DNA from: Flavobacteriales bacterium CG18_big_fil_WC_8_21_14_2_50_32_9
GTDB lineage: Bacteria; Bacteroidota; Bacteroidia; Flavobacteriales_E; Vicingaceae
Assembly: GCA_002770955.1 (NCBI GenBank)
Contig: PCUH01000093.1
Span: 4,217 to 13,114, forward strand
Direction: 5' to 3'
DNA length: 8,898 bases
Shown here: piece after piece, positions 1 through 4,599 of the stretch
Layout of the letters: each line of letters begins with the position of its first letter
Position numbering within the stretch: position 1 is the first letter of the stretch
The notes under the pieces: generated by a model
The model's database searches: none
What the model was told of the DNA's origin: nothing
Seen by the model: the letters and a program-made list of their open reading frames with translations, nothing else
Made by a program: the position numbers and the translations under genes

Positions 1-1031
1 GGGAATTTATTTCCGCTACCGATGGTGAAGAAGTGTTGAGAATGGCAGCAGCTAATGAGTTTGAATATGCCAATGTGGATGATTTAGGAACTTATTCTAT
101 TGATAACACTTATTTAGATAAACATATACAAGCAGTGTTAGATTTGCCTTTGGTAGATGTAGCTGCTATAAAAGCTAAAAACTTTACTGTAGCAATAGAT
201 TGTGTGAATTCCACAGGAGGAATTTTCTTGCCACCATTATTAAAAGCGTTGGGTGTAAAAGAAGTAATTGAATTGTACTGCGAACCAAATGGTATTTTTC
301 CACATAATCCGGAACCATTACCAGAAAACCTTACCGAAATTGCCTCAGTAATGAAAAAACAAAAAGCCGATGTTGGTTTTGTTGTTGACCCTGATGTGGA
401 CAGGTTGGCAATCGTTTCAGAAGATGGAGAAATGTTTGGTGAAGAATATACCTTGGTTGCAGTTGCAGATTATGTGTTGCAAAACCAAAAAGGAAATACC
501 GTTTCTAATTTATCTTCAACAAAAGCATTGCGAGATGTTACAGAAAAACAAGGAGGAAAATATTTTGCTTCAGCAGTAGGAGAGGTGAATGTAGTGGAAA
601 TGATGAAAAAAGAAAATGCCATTATTGGTGGCGAAGGCAATGGAGGAATTATTTATCCTGAATTGCATTATGGTAGAGATGCGTTGGTTGGTATCGCTTT
701 ATTTTTAACGCATTTAGCAAAAAGTAATGTAACTTGTTCGGAATTAAGAAATAGTTATCCTAATTATGTAATGTCGAAAAATAAAATTGAGTTAACTCCC
801 GATATTAATGTGGACGAACTATTGGTTCAGTTGCAACAAAAATATACGGATAAAGAAATTAATACCATTGATGGCGTTAAAATTCATTTTGATAACGGTT
901 GGGTACACCTAAGAAAATCGAATACCGAACCTATTATTAGAATTTATGCTGAAAATATTACTAAAGAAAAAGCAGACGAACTAGCCCAGCAAATTATTAA
1001 AGATGTGGAGGGAATGGTGAAGTTAGTTTAA
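1..1031 (+). CDS. glmM: Phosphoglucosamine mutase, 3' part (partial, runs off left edge)
   Basis: GlmM converts glucosamine-6-phosphate to glucosamine-1-phosphate in the cytoplasm, on the route to UDP-GlcNAc for peptidoglycan and other envelope glycans. The open frame starts at base 3 with no stop before it, so the GTG at 33 is an internal codon and the gene begins outside the window. The N-terminal domain with the phosphoserine loop (TASHNP type) is therefore missing. Three later family signatures are present: the Mg-binding loop DPDVDR (387-404), the sugar-binding loop GEGNGG (633-647) and the C-terminal phosphate-binding loop RKSNTEPIIR (912-941). The GEGNGG loop followed by IIYPELHYGRDALVG matches, from memory, the Bacteroidota GlmM type rather than phosphomannomutase (GEESGH type), but the substrate is inferred from that resemblance. 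A heptad repeat array starts at the base after the stop codon. Confidence 0.85.
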   Translation, partial: EFISATDGEEVLRMAAANEFEYANVDDLGTYSIDNTYLDKHIQAVLDLPLVDVAAIKAKNFTVAIDCVNSTGGIFLPPLLKALGVKEVIELYCEPNGIFPHNPEPLPENLTEIASVMKKQKADVGFVVDPDVDRLAIVSEDGEMFGEEYTLVAVADYVLQNQKGNTVSNLSSTKALRDVTEKQGGKYFASAVGEVNVVEMMKKENAIIGGEGNGGIIYPELHYGRDALVGIALFLTHLAKSNVTCSELRNSYPNYVMSKNKIELTPDINVDELLVQLQQKYTDKEINTIDGVKIHFDNGWVHLRKSNTEPIIRIYAENITKEKADELAQQIIKDVEGMVKLV

Positions 1032-1080
1032 GAAGTTAGAAATTAGAAATCAGATAGTTTTCAACTATAAACTACAAAGC
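1032..1080 (+). repeat. Heptad quasi-repeat array after glmM
   Basis: Seven consecutive 7-base units can be laid out with no gaps from 1032, the first base after the glmM TAA, to 1080. Examples are GAAATTA (1039-1045) and ATAAACT (1067-1073). The first four units begin with G and later ones drift. The unit GAAATTA recurs in the array after the cysteine desulfurase gene. No open frame of note lies here. Function is unknown. It is a degenerate tandem array of the same family as those at 1146-1173, 1263-1318, 2474-2508, 2891-2918 and 6251-6348. Confidence 0.7.
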
Positions 1081-1125
1081 TCCGAAGGAGCGTAATTTAT
1101 ATAGCGTTTGAGAGAAGCTCATCGC
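1079..1125. repeat. REP-like two-hairpin element
   Basis: A perfect 5-bp stem with a GAA loop, GCTCC/GGAGC at 1079-1091, is followed by an AT-rich spacer. A second imperfect hairpin follows at 1104-1125, pairing GCG..TTGAG with CTCATCGC around AGAAG. Paired short hairpins with a fixed AT spacer are the layout of REP/BIME elements mobilised by RAYT transposases. From memory, the core GCTCCGAAGGAGCG is a common dispersed intergenic motif in Bacteroidota. Membership in such a family is inference, and no transposase is present in the window. Confidence 0.5.
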
Positions 1126-1145
1126 ACAAAGTTGGAAGATATAAA

Positions 1146-1173
1146 GCTAAGAGCTGAAAGTTTGATGTTTGAG
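1146..1173 (+). repeat. Short heptad array (4 units)
   Basis: Four 7-base units in register: GCTAAGA, GCTGAAA (1153-1159), then GTTTGAT and GTTTGAG (1160-1173). The last 14 bases recur with one change at 1260-1273, on the other side of the twin-hairpin module. Same G-initial periodicity as the other arrays. No coding signal. Confidence 0.45.
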
Positions 1174-1174
1174 G

Positions 1175-1259
1175 TCCCGAAATATGTTTTTCTTTGAAAA
1201 ACTAATATTTCGAGGATGCTCGAAAAAATAAAGAATTGAAAATTCTTGTTTTTTCGGCA
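1175..1259. other. Twin-hairpin module upstream of the cysteine desulfurase
   Basis: Two long hairpins sit side by side. Hairpin A (1178-1212) pairs CGAAATAT with ATATTTCG and GTTTTTC with GAAAAAC around a TTT loop, with a 2-base TA bulge: 15 bp. Hairpin B (1221-1256) pairs CGAAAAAA with TTTTTTCG and AAGAATT with AATTCTT around a GAA loop, with a TA/G internal bulge: 15 bp. A third stem, TTTCGAG (1208-1214) with CTCGAAA (1219-1225) around GATG, uses the inner arms of both and excludes them. The module could act as a glmM terminator, an attenuator in the 1340 leader, or be a mobile palindromic repeat. The sequence does not decide between these. Confidence 0.55.
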
Positions 1260-1318
1260 TTTGAGGTTTGAGGACTGTGGACTTTGGACTGAAAACCGAA
1301 GACTGGCTAAATTTGAGA
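1260..1318 (+). repeat. Heptad array before the cysteine desulfurase
   Basis: Eight units in register from 1263, including GAGGACT (1270-1276), GTGGACT (1277-1283), TTGGACT (1284-1290) and GAAGACT (1298-1304). The heptads GAGGACT and GAAAAC(C/T) also occur in the array after tolC on the other strand, showing a shared family. The frame of the downstream gene is open through this array, which makes a false N-terminal extension possible in gene calling. Confidence 0.65.
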
Positions 1319-1339
1319 TTAATAAGTAACAATAAAAAA

Positions 1340-2473
1340 ATGAAAGTATATTTAGACAATGCAGCTACAACAGCTATGGATAAAGAGGTTATTTCAGCAA
1401 TGATTTCTGTTATGGAAAATAATTTTGGAAATCCATCTTCTGTTCATTCATTTGGAAGAAGTAGCAGGGCTATTATTGAAAAAGCAAGAAAAAAAGTGGC
1501 AGCATACATTAATGCAGTTCCTGCAGAAATTTTTTTCACAGGAGGAGGAACAGAGGCGGACAATATGATATTGAGAAGTGCTGTTCAGGATTTGAAAGTC
1601 AAGCATATTATTACATCAGCTATTGAGCATCATGCAGTAATTGACACTTCTAATTTGATATCAAAAAACGAGAATGTTGCTTTAAGTCTTGTGAATATTG
1701 ATGAGAAAGGATATGTTGACTTAACTCATTTAGAACAACTTTTAAAAGATAACCAAGATAAGAAAACATTGGTTTCGCTAATGCATGCGAATAATGAAAT
1801 AGGAAATTTATTACCGCTAAAAAAAGTAGCAGATTTATGTAAATTATATGGAGCATTATTTCATTCAGATACGGTGCAAACAATTGGTCATTACAGGTTT
1901 GATGTAAGGGCTTTAAATATTGATTTTCTAACGTGCTCAGCTCATAAATTTCACGGACCAAAAGGAACGGGTTTCTTATTTGTTAATTCCAATTTACAAT
2001 TAAAACCAATTATTACTGGAGGAGCTCAAGAGCGAAATATGAGAGCGGGAACTGAAAATATTGCAGGAATAGTTGGACTAGAAAAAGCAATGGAAATAGC
2101 CCATAGAGATATGGAAAGCCATGAAAATTATATTAAAGGATTGAAATATTACATGATAGACGAATTGAAAAAAGCGTTGCCCGAAGCTAATTTTAATGGT
2201 GATCCTTTGGGAGACAGCCTTTATACGGTTTTGAATGTGCGTTTTCCTCATTCTGACATGGATGAAATGCTTATTTACAACTTAGATATTGAAGGAGTAG
2301 CTACATCTGGAGGTAGTGCTTGCTCATCGGGTAGTGCTGTAGGTTCTTATGTGTTATCCCATTTAGGAGTTGATTTGAACCAACCATCTTTGCGATTTTC
2401 ATTCAGTAAATTTAATACGAAAGAAGAAATTGATTATACAATTAAAGTAATTAAAGAATTGTTTAACAGATAA
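1340..2473 (+). CDS. Cysteine desulfurase, group I (IscS/NifS type)
   Basis: This PLP enzyme takes sulfur from cysteine, leaving alanine and an enzyme persulfide that feeds Fe-S clusters, tRNA thiolation or other sulfur acceptors in the cytoplasm. I chose the ATG at 1340, giving 377 residues beginning MKVYLDNAATT, the standard family N-terminus. The frame is open back to 1268, but that extension is repeat DNA. Visible residues are the PLP-stacking His97 (AIEHHAV), Asp177 and Gln180 (HSDTVQ), Schiff-base Lys203 (SAHKFHGPKGTG) and the sulfur-carrying Cys328 in GGSACSSGS. The active-site loop length and the SYVLSHLG that follows fit group I rather than the SufS group. No iscU, suf or mnmA neighbour is present, so the acceptor is unknown and I give no symbol. 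The nearest TAnnTTTG promoter box is not evident. Confidence 0.9.
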   Translation: MKVYLDNAATTAMDKEVISAMISVMENNFGNPSSVHSFGRSSRAIIEKARKKVAAYINAVPAEIFFTGGGTEADNMILRSAVQDLKVKHIITSAIEHHAVIDTSNLISKNENVALSLVNIDEKGYVDLTHLEQLLKDNQDKKTLVSLMHANNEIGNLLPLKKVADLCKLYGALFHSDTVQTIGHYRFDVRALNIDFLTCSAHKFHGPKGTGFLFVNSNLQLKPIITGGAQERNMRAGTENIAGIVGLEKAMEIAHRDMESHENYIKGLKYYMIDELKKALPEANFNGDPLGDSLYTVLNVRFPHSDMDEMLIYNLDIEGVATSGGSACSSGSAVGSYVLSHLGVDLNQPSLRFSFSKFNTKEEIDYTIKVIKELFNR

Positions 2474-2508
2474 GTAGTTAGGTGTTAGAAATTAGTAGTT
2501 AGAGTTTG
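2474..2508 (+). repeat. Heptad array after the cysteine desulfurase
   Basis: Five 7-base units start at the first base after the TAA stop: GTAGTTA, GGTGTTA (2474-2487), GAAATTA, GTAGTTA (2488-2501) and GAGTTTG. The 16 bases from 2473 to 2488 are repeated exactly in inverted orientation at 2890-2905 and 2904-2919, near the other end of this gene-free stretch. Confidence 0.7.
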
Positions 2509-2534
2509 TCCATAATGTCCGATTTATTCAAGGG

Positions 2535-2768
2535 TTTTATTGTTTTTTAAAGGTTTTCATGAGATCGCTTCGCTAAGTTCTTCGTTATTCTCAATCTTCA
2601 AATCAGTCATCCCGATCTATCGGGACTCCTGATTTTCAGATTATCGAAACCTCGAACTCGAACATTCTGACTCAAACTCTCGACTAAAAAGACAGACACT
2701 AGTTAGTTGAAAGTTCATAAAGTTGAAAGTAATTATAGAAATTATTAATGTCATTTTTATTGTTTTTT
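2535..2768. repeat. Gene-free stretch with a 14-bp direct repeat
   Basis: The sequence TTTTATTGTTTTTT occurs at 2535-2548 and again at 2755-2768, 220 bases apart in the same orientation. Between the copies lie a palindromic element (2561-2642) and a loosely 7-periodic tract (about 2650-2735, with motifs such as CTCGAAC and GTTGAAAGTT). No convincing open frame, RNA gene or promoter was seen in this part. Confidence 0.35.
2561..2642. repeat. Palindromic dispersed repeat, CCCGAT/ATCGGG type
   Basis: A TTCG-rich lead (2561-2590) is followed by a long interrupted hairpin at 2593-2642. It pairs AATCT/AGATT, AAATCAG/CTGATTT and TCCCGAT/ATCGGGA around a CT centre, with a 2x2 and a 3x3 internal loop: 19 bp in all. 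From memory, both parts look like intergenic repeats common in Bacteroidota. It could double as a transcription terminator, but no T-run follows directly. Confidence 0.5.
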
Positions 2769-2787
2769 GTCGGTATTAATGCTACTT

Positions 2788-2888
2788 CCCCGAATAGTTG
2801 GGGCAGACTGTGGTCTTCACTTCATCCCGTCCCGATTCCGAAAGCTATCGGAACTATCGGGAGCTTTCGGGATTTCGTTCAGAATGAC
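2788..2888. repeat. Cluster of GC-rich palindromes and CATTCTGAAC-type repeat
   Basis: A 6-bp stem CCCCGA/TTGGGG with an ATAG loop (2788-2803) is followed by a small AGAC/GTCT hairpin. After it comes a 9-bp stem, CCGAAAGCT (2838-2846) with AGCTTTCGG (2862-2870). TCCCGA at 2830-2835 can pair with TCGGGA at either 2857-2862 or 2867-2872, so alternative folds exist. Read on the minus strand, the right end starts GTCATTCTGAACGAAAT and ends near GATGAAGTGAAGA, resembling a dispersed repeat I recall from Bacteroidota. It lies just upstream of the hydrolase gene. Confidence 0.5.
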
Positions 2889-2890
2889 AC

Positions 2891-2918
2891 TAACACCTAA
2901 CTACTAACACCTAACTAC
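2891..2918 (-). repeat. Heptad array in inverted orientation before the hydrolase
   Basis: Four units on the minus strand alternate GTAGTTA and GGTGTTA, giving an exact 14-base period. They end six bases before the ATG at 2925. The same two heptads open the array at 2474 on the plus strand, so the 451-base stretch is bounded by inverted copies. The array occupies the place where a ribosome binding site would lie. Confidence 0.7.
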
Positions 2919-2924
2919 TACGTT

Positions 2925-3686
2925 ATGAAACTTACTTTTTTAGGAACAGGAACTTCTCAGGGTGTGCCAGTAATAGCATGCAATTGTGAGGTATGTTTGT
3001 CTGAAAATCCTAAAGATAATAGACTAAGAACCTCTGTGCTAATTGAACACAAAAACACAACTGTTGTTATTGATACAGGTCCTGATTTTAGACAACAAAT
3101 GCTTAGAGCAAATGTGCAATACTTAGATGCAGTTGTTTTTACACATGAACACAAAGATCACATTGCTGGATTAGATGATGTTAGAGCATATAATTTTAAA
3201 CAAAACATGGAAATGCCCATTTATGCAACTTCTCAAGTGCAATCGGCATTGATACGTGAGTTTCATTATGCTTTTTCAGAATATAAATATCCTGGTGTTC
3301 CAGAATTAAAATTACACACTTTTGATGATGATGCGTTTGCCATAAAAGACCTTACATTTACTCCGATAAATGTTTGGCATTATAAAATGCCTGTGAAAGG
3401 ATTTAGAATTGGGAAATTAGTTTATCTTACCGATGTAAATAGAATTGAAGAAGCTGAACTAGAAAAAATAAAAGGAGCAGAAATTATTATTTTAGATGCA
3501 CTTAGAAAGGAAAAACACATTTCACACTATAATTTAGAAGAAGCGATTGAATTAATAGAAAAGTTGAAACCTAAAAAAGCGTATTTAATTCACATCAGTC
3601 ATTTAATGGGAAAACATGATGAGGTAATGAAAGAGTTGCCAGATTTTATTGAATTGGCTTACGATGGGCTAAAGTTAGAGCTCTAA
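2925..3686 (+). CDS. Metallo-beta-lactamase-fold hydrolase, PhnP-like
   Basis: A 253-residue soluble hydrolase, probably a phosphodiesterase acting on a cyclic or diester phosphate. The N-terminus FLGTGTSQGVPVIACNC is typical of PhnP-like proteins. The metal-binding motif HEHKDH gives His74, His76, Asp78 and His79, and His152 (VWHY), Asp170 (LTDV) and His223 (LIHISH) complete a two-metal site. Cys19, Cys21, Cys24 and His226 match the structural zinc site known in E. coli PhnP, including the spacing between His223 and His226. PhnP opens ribosyl 1,2-cyclic phosphate in phosphonate breakdown, but no phn gene is visible here, so the natural substrate is uncertain and I give no symbol. The start ATG follows a heptad array directly. 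The 3' end overlaps the convergent repressor gene by 12 bases. Confidence 0.85.
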   Translation: MKLTFLGTGTSQGVPVIACNCEVCLSENPKDNRLRTSVLIEHKNTTVVIDTGPDFRQQMLRANVQYLDAVVFTHEHKDHIAGLDDVRAYNFKQNMEMPIYATSQVQSALIREFHYAFSEYKYPGVPELKLHTFDDDAFAIKDLTFTPINVWHYKMPVKGFRIGKLVYLTDVNRIEEAELEKIKGAEIIILDALRKEKHISHYNLEEAIELIEKLKPKKAYLIHISHLMGKHDEVMKELPDFIELAYDGLKLEL

Positions 3687-3701
3687 ACCTTTTAGTTTTT
3701 T
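3675..3701 (+). terminator. Palindromic gene overlap with weak terminator-like hairpin
   Basis: TTAGAGCTCTAA at 3675-3686 is a perfect palindrome and carries the last three codons and stop of both convergent genes, so each protein ends Leu-Glu-Leu. Just beyond, CTAAA (3683-3687) pairs with TTTAG (3691-3695) around CCT and is followed by six T (3696-3701). This could end transcription of the hydrolase gene. The stem is short with one G-C pair, so terminator activity is doubtful; the palindrome itself is certain. Confidence 0.35.
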
Positions 3702-4064
3702 AAGAATGACTGAATTAATCTTTTGTTGTTTTTCAAGTAAGTCAATTAGTGTTTTCAAATCGAAGTTTGAAATAGAATATTTCTTTTCAGTTTTTTCTGG
3801 TTTTATTTTATCGTAAACAGCTTCATTTTCTTCTAAAATAACCAAAGATTTATCATTATTAATTTCATAATTAGGGCTGCCTAAATCAATATCTAACTCT
3901 GCACAAACTTTTTGAAGAAATGCATATTTAATTTTAGTACTGCCTCTTTCAAAACGAGAATATGTAGGTATTGAAACATTTAGCTTTTTTGCCATTTTTT
4001 CTTGAGTCCAATCTTTAGAGATTCGAGAAAGTTTTATTTTTTTTAATAAATTATTTGTTGTCAT
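3675..4064 (-). CDS. XRE/Cro-type helix-turn-helix regulator
   Basis: A 129-residue DNA-binding protein. Residues about 6-60 form an HTH_3-like domain: the segment WTQEKMAKKLNV is the first helix pair, SIPTYSRFERGSTK the recognition region, and LQKVCAELDIDL the closing helix. A polar linker (about 66-95) leads to a C-terminal helical tail (96-129) starting YSI and ending KKLKGLEL, probably for oligomerisation. The tail resembles the C-terminal half of the 73-residue protein encoded divergently at 4275. The gene is convergent with the hydrolase gene and overlaps it by 12 bases. Paired operator-like repeats lie 18-57 bases upstream of its ATG, suggesting autoregulation, which is inference. Its targets are unknown. 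It could be the control gene of a lost or domesticated mobile element. Confidence 0.8.
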   Translation of the reverse strand: MTTNNLLKKIKLSRISKDWTQEKMAKKLNVSIPTYSRFERGSTKIKYAFLQKVCAELDIDLGSPNYEINNDKSLVILEENEAVYDKIKPEKTEKKYSISNFDLKTLIDLLEKQQKINSVILKKLKGLEL

Positions 4065-4081
4065 AATAAATAATAGTTGAC

Positions 4082-4121
4082 TAGGTAAAATTACTTAATT
4101 TATTCTACGTATAATTACCTA
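4082..4121. promoter_or_regulatory. Candidate operator pair upstream of the HTH gene
   Basis: Two quasi-palindromic 10-mers in direct repeat, GTAAAATTAC (4085-4094) and GTATAATTAC (4109-4118), match at 9 of 10 positions and start 24 bases apart. On a wider scale TAGGTAA (4082-4088) and TTACCTA (4115-4121) form an inverted pair whose centres are 33 bases apart, about three helical turns. The position, just upstream of an XRE-type gene, fits an autoregulatory operator. Binding is inferred. Confidence 0.45.
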
Positions 4122-4182
4122 TATCATATATTAGTAGTTATACGGTTTTTTTTTATTTGTTTAAAATTATCTTATTTTTATT

Positions 4183-4199
4183 TTTTCATTTAATGAAAA
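4183..4199. promoter_or_regulatory. 17-base palindrome in the divergent intergenic region
   Basis: TTTTCATT (4183-4190) and AATGAAAA (4192-4199) are perfect complements around a single central T. The site lies in the 210-base, very AT-rich space between the HTH gene (-) and the 73-residue gene (+). It is a possible protein-binding site for the divergent promoter, but AT-rich DNA produces such palindromes by chance. No TAnnTTTG box was found in this stretch. Confidence 0.3.
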
Positions 4200-4274
4200 T
4201 AAATTACATTTATCAAATAAATCAGTTAGTTGTTGATTGTCTTTTTATAAATCGGATACTAAAATATAAAAATT

Positions 4275-4496
4275 ATGACACCATTTGTAGTTTTATTAAA
4301 TAAAAATGAATTAGATGAATTAGTTACTGTTTTAGTTAACTCAAACAATGAAAAGAATTTAAACAATGAAGTTTATTCAATAGATGAGTTGGTTTCGCTT
4401 GTAGAGTGCTTATTGAAACAAAACGAAAGTTTAATAGAAATTGTTAAAAAATTAAAACCTTTAAGCCTAGAAAAACAAAAAATTATTTTTTCATAA
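4275..4496 (+). CDS. Unrecognised 73-residue protein with a repressor-like tail
   Basis: I do not recognise this protein. It starts MTPFVVLLNKNELDELV and has a polar Asn/Glu-rich middle (about 22-33), no signal peptide and no membrane segment. Residues 34-65 start YSIDEL and end KKLKPLSL. They align with residues 96-129 of the neighbouring HTH regulator at 15 of 32 positions (hand alignment with one two-residue gap), including YSI, the Leu/Ile positions, a KQ pair and KKLK-x-L-x-L. The N-terminus vaguely recalls the leader of small excisionase-like Bacteroidota proteins, but there is no DNA-binding domain. It is divergent from the HTH gene and AT-richer than purB. It could be a partner, an antagonist forming mixed oligomers with the regulator, or a decaying paralogue. 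The start has no Shine-Dalgarno, as is usual here. Confidence 0.6.
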   Translation: MTPFVVLLNKNELDELVTVLVNSNNEKNLNNEVYSIDELVSLVECLLKQNESLIEIVKKLKPLSLEKQKIIFS

Positions 4497-4521
4497 AACT
4501 AATTATTGCTACTAAATAGCA

Positions 4522-4552
4522 TTTTTTCAACCTTAATACAGGTTTTAAAAAA
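4522..4552. terminator. Possible bidirectional terminator between the small gene and purB
   Basis: T6 (4522-4527), C, AACCT (4529-4533), a six-base loop, AGGTT (4540-4544), TT, then A6 (4547-4552). The hairpin core has only five pairs, but the flanking T6/A6 tracts extend it and would give a U-run on the minus strand transcript. It separates the 73-residue gene from the purB promoter. Confidence 0.35.
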
Positions 4553-4570
4553 GATTAGGTTCAAATGAGT

Positions 4571-4578
4571 TATCTTTG
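4571..4578 (+). promoter_or_regulatory. Bacteroidota -7 box of the purB promoter
   Basis: TATCTTTG matches the Bacteroidota -7 consensus TAnnTTTG exactly and is followed by C, as is common. The expected transcription start is a few bases downstream, leaving a leader of roughly 13-17 bases to the ATG at 4600. No clear TTG -33 element was found about 20 bases upstream. The in-frame TTG at 4576 lies inside this box, so it cannot be the translation start if the promoter is real. Confidence 0.6.
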
Positions 4579-4599
4579 CATCTTTTTCAAAGTAATTTT

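Noticed and set aside
33..1031. GTG at 33 as the start of a complete 332-residue gene
   Set aside because: The frame is open to base 3 and the upstream residues continue the GlmM sequence; the N-terminal catalytic domain is simply outside the window.
1268..1339. 24-residue N-terminal extension of the cysteine desulfurase
   Set aside because: It is translated heptad repeat and leader DNA; the ATG at 1340 gives the standard family N-terminus.
1147..1359. Minus-strand 70-residue frame
   Set aside because: It runs across hairpins and heptad repeats and into the desulfurase start; no family features.
1650..1961. Minus-strand 103-residue frame inside the desulfurase gene
   Set aside because: It is antisense to conserved catalytic segments of a clear enzyme and is best explained as a shadow.
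2473..2919. Insertion sequence
   Set aside because: Inverted ends exist, but there is no transposase frame and no clear target-site duplication, so it is reported only as a possible non-autonomous block.
4230..4262. Promoter for the 73-residue gene (TTG near 4237 and TAAAATA near 4260)
   Set aside because: The downstream box does not match TAnnTTTG and the region is so AT-rich that partial matches are expected.
3675..4496. Toxin-antitoxin pair
   Set aside because: The genes are divergent rather than an overlapping operon, and the 73-residue protein shows no known toxin motif; shared tails point to a regulator pair instead.
4576..4599. TTG start adding eight residues to PurB
   Set aside because: It overlaps the TATCTTTG promoter box, and the ATG at 4600 gives the usual PurB N-terminus.
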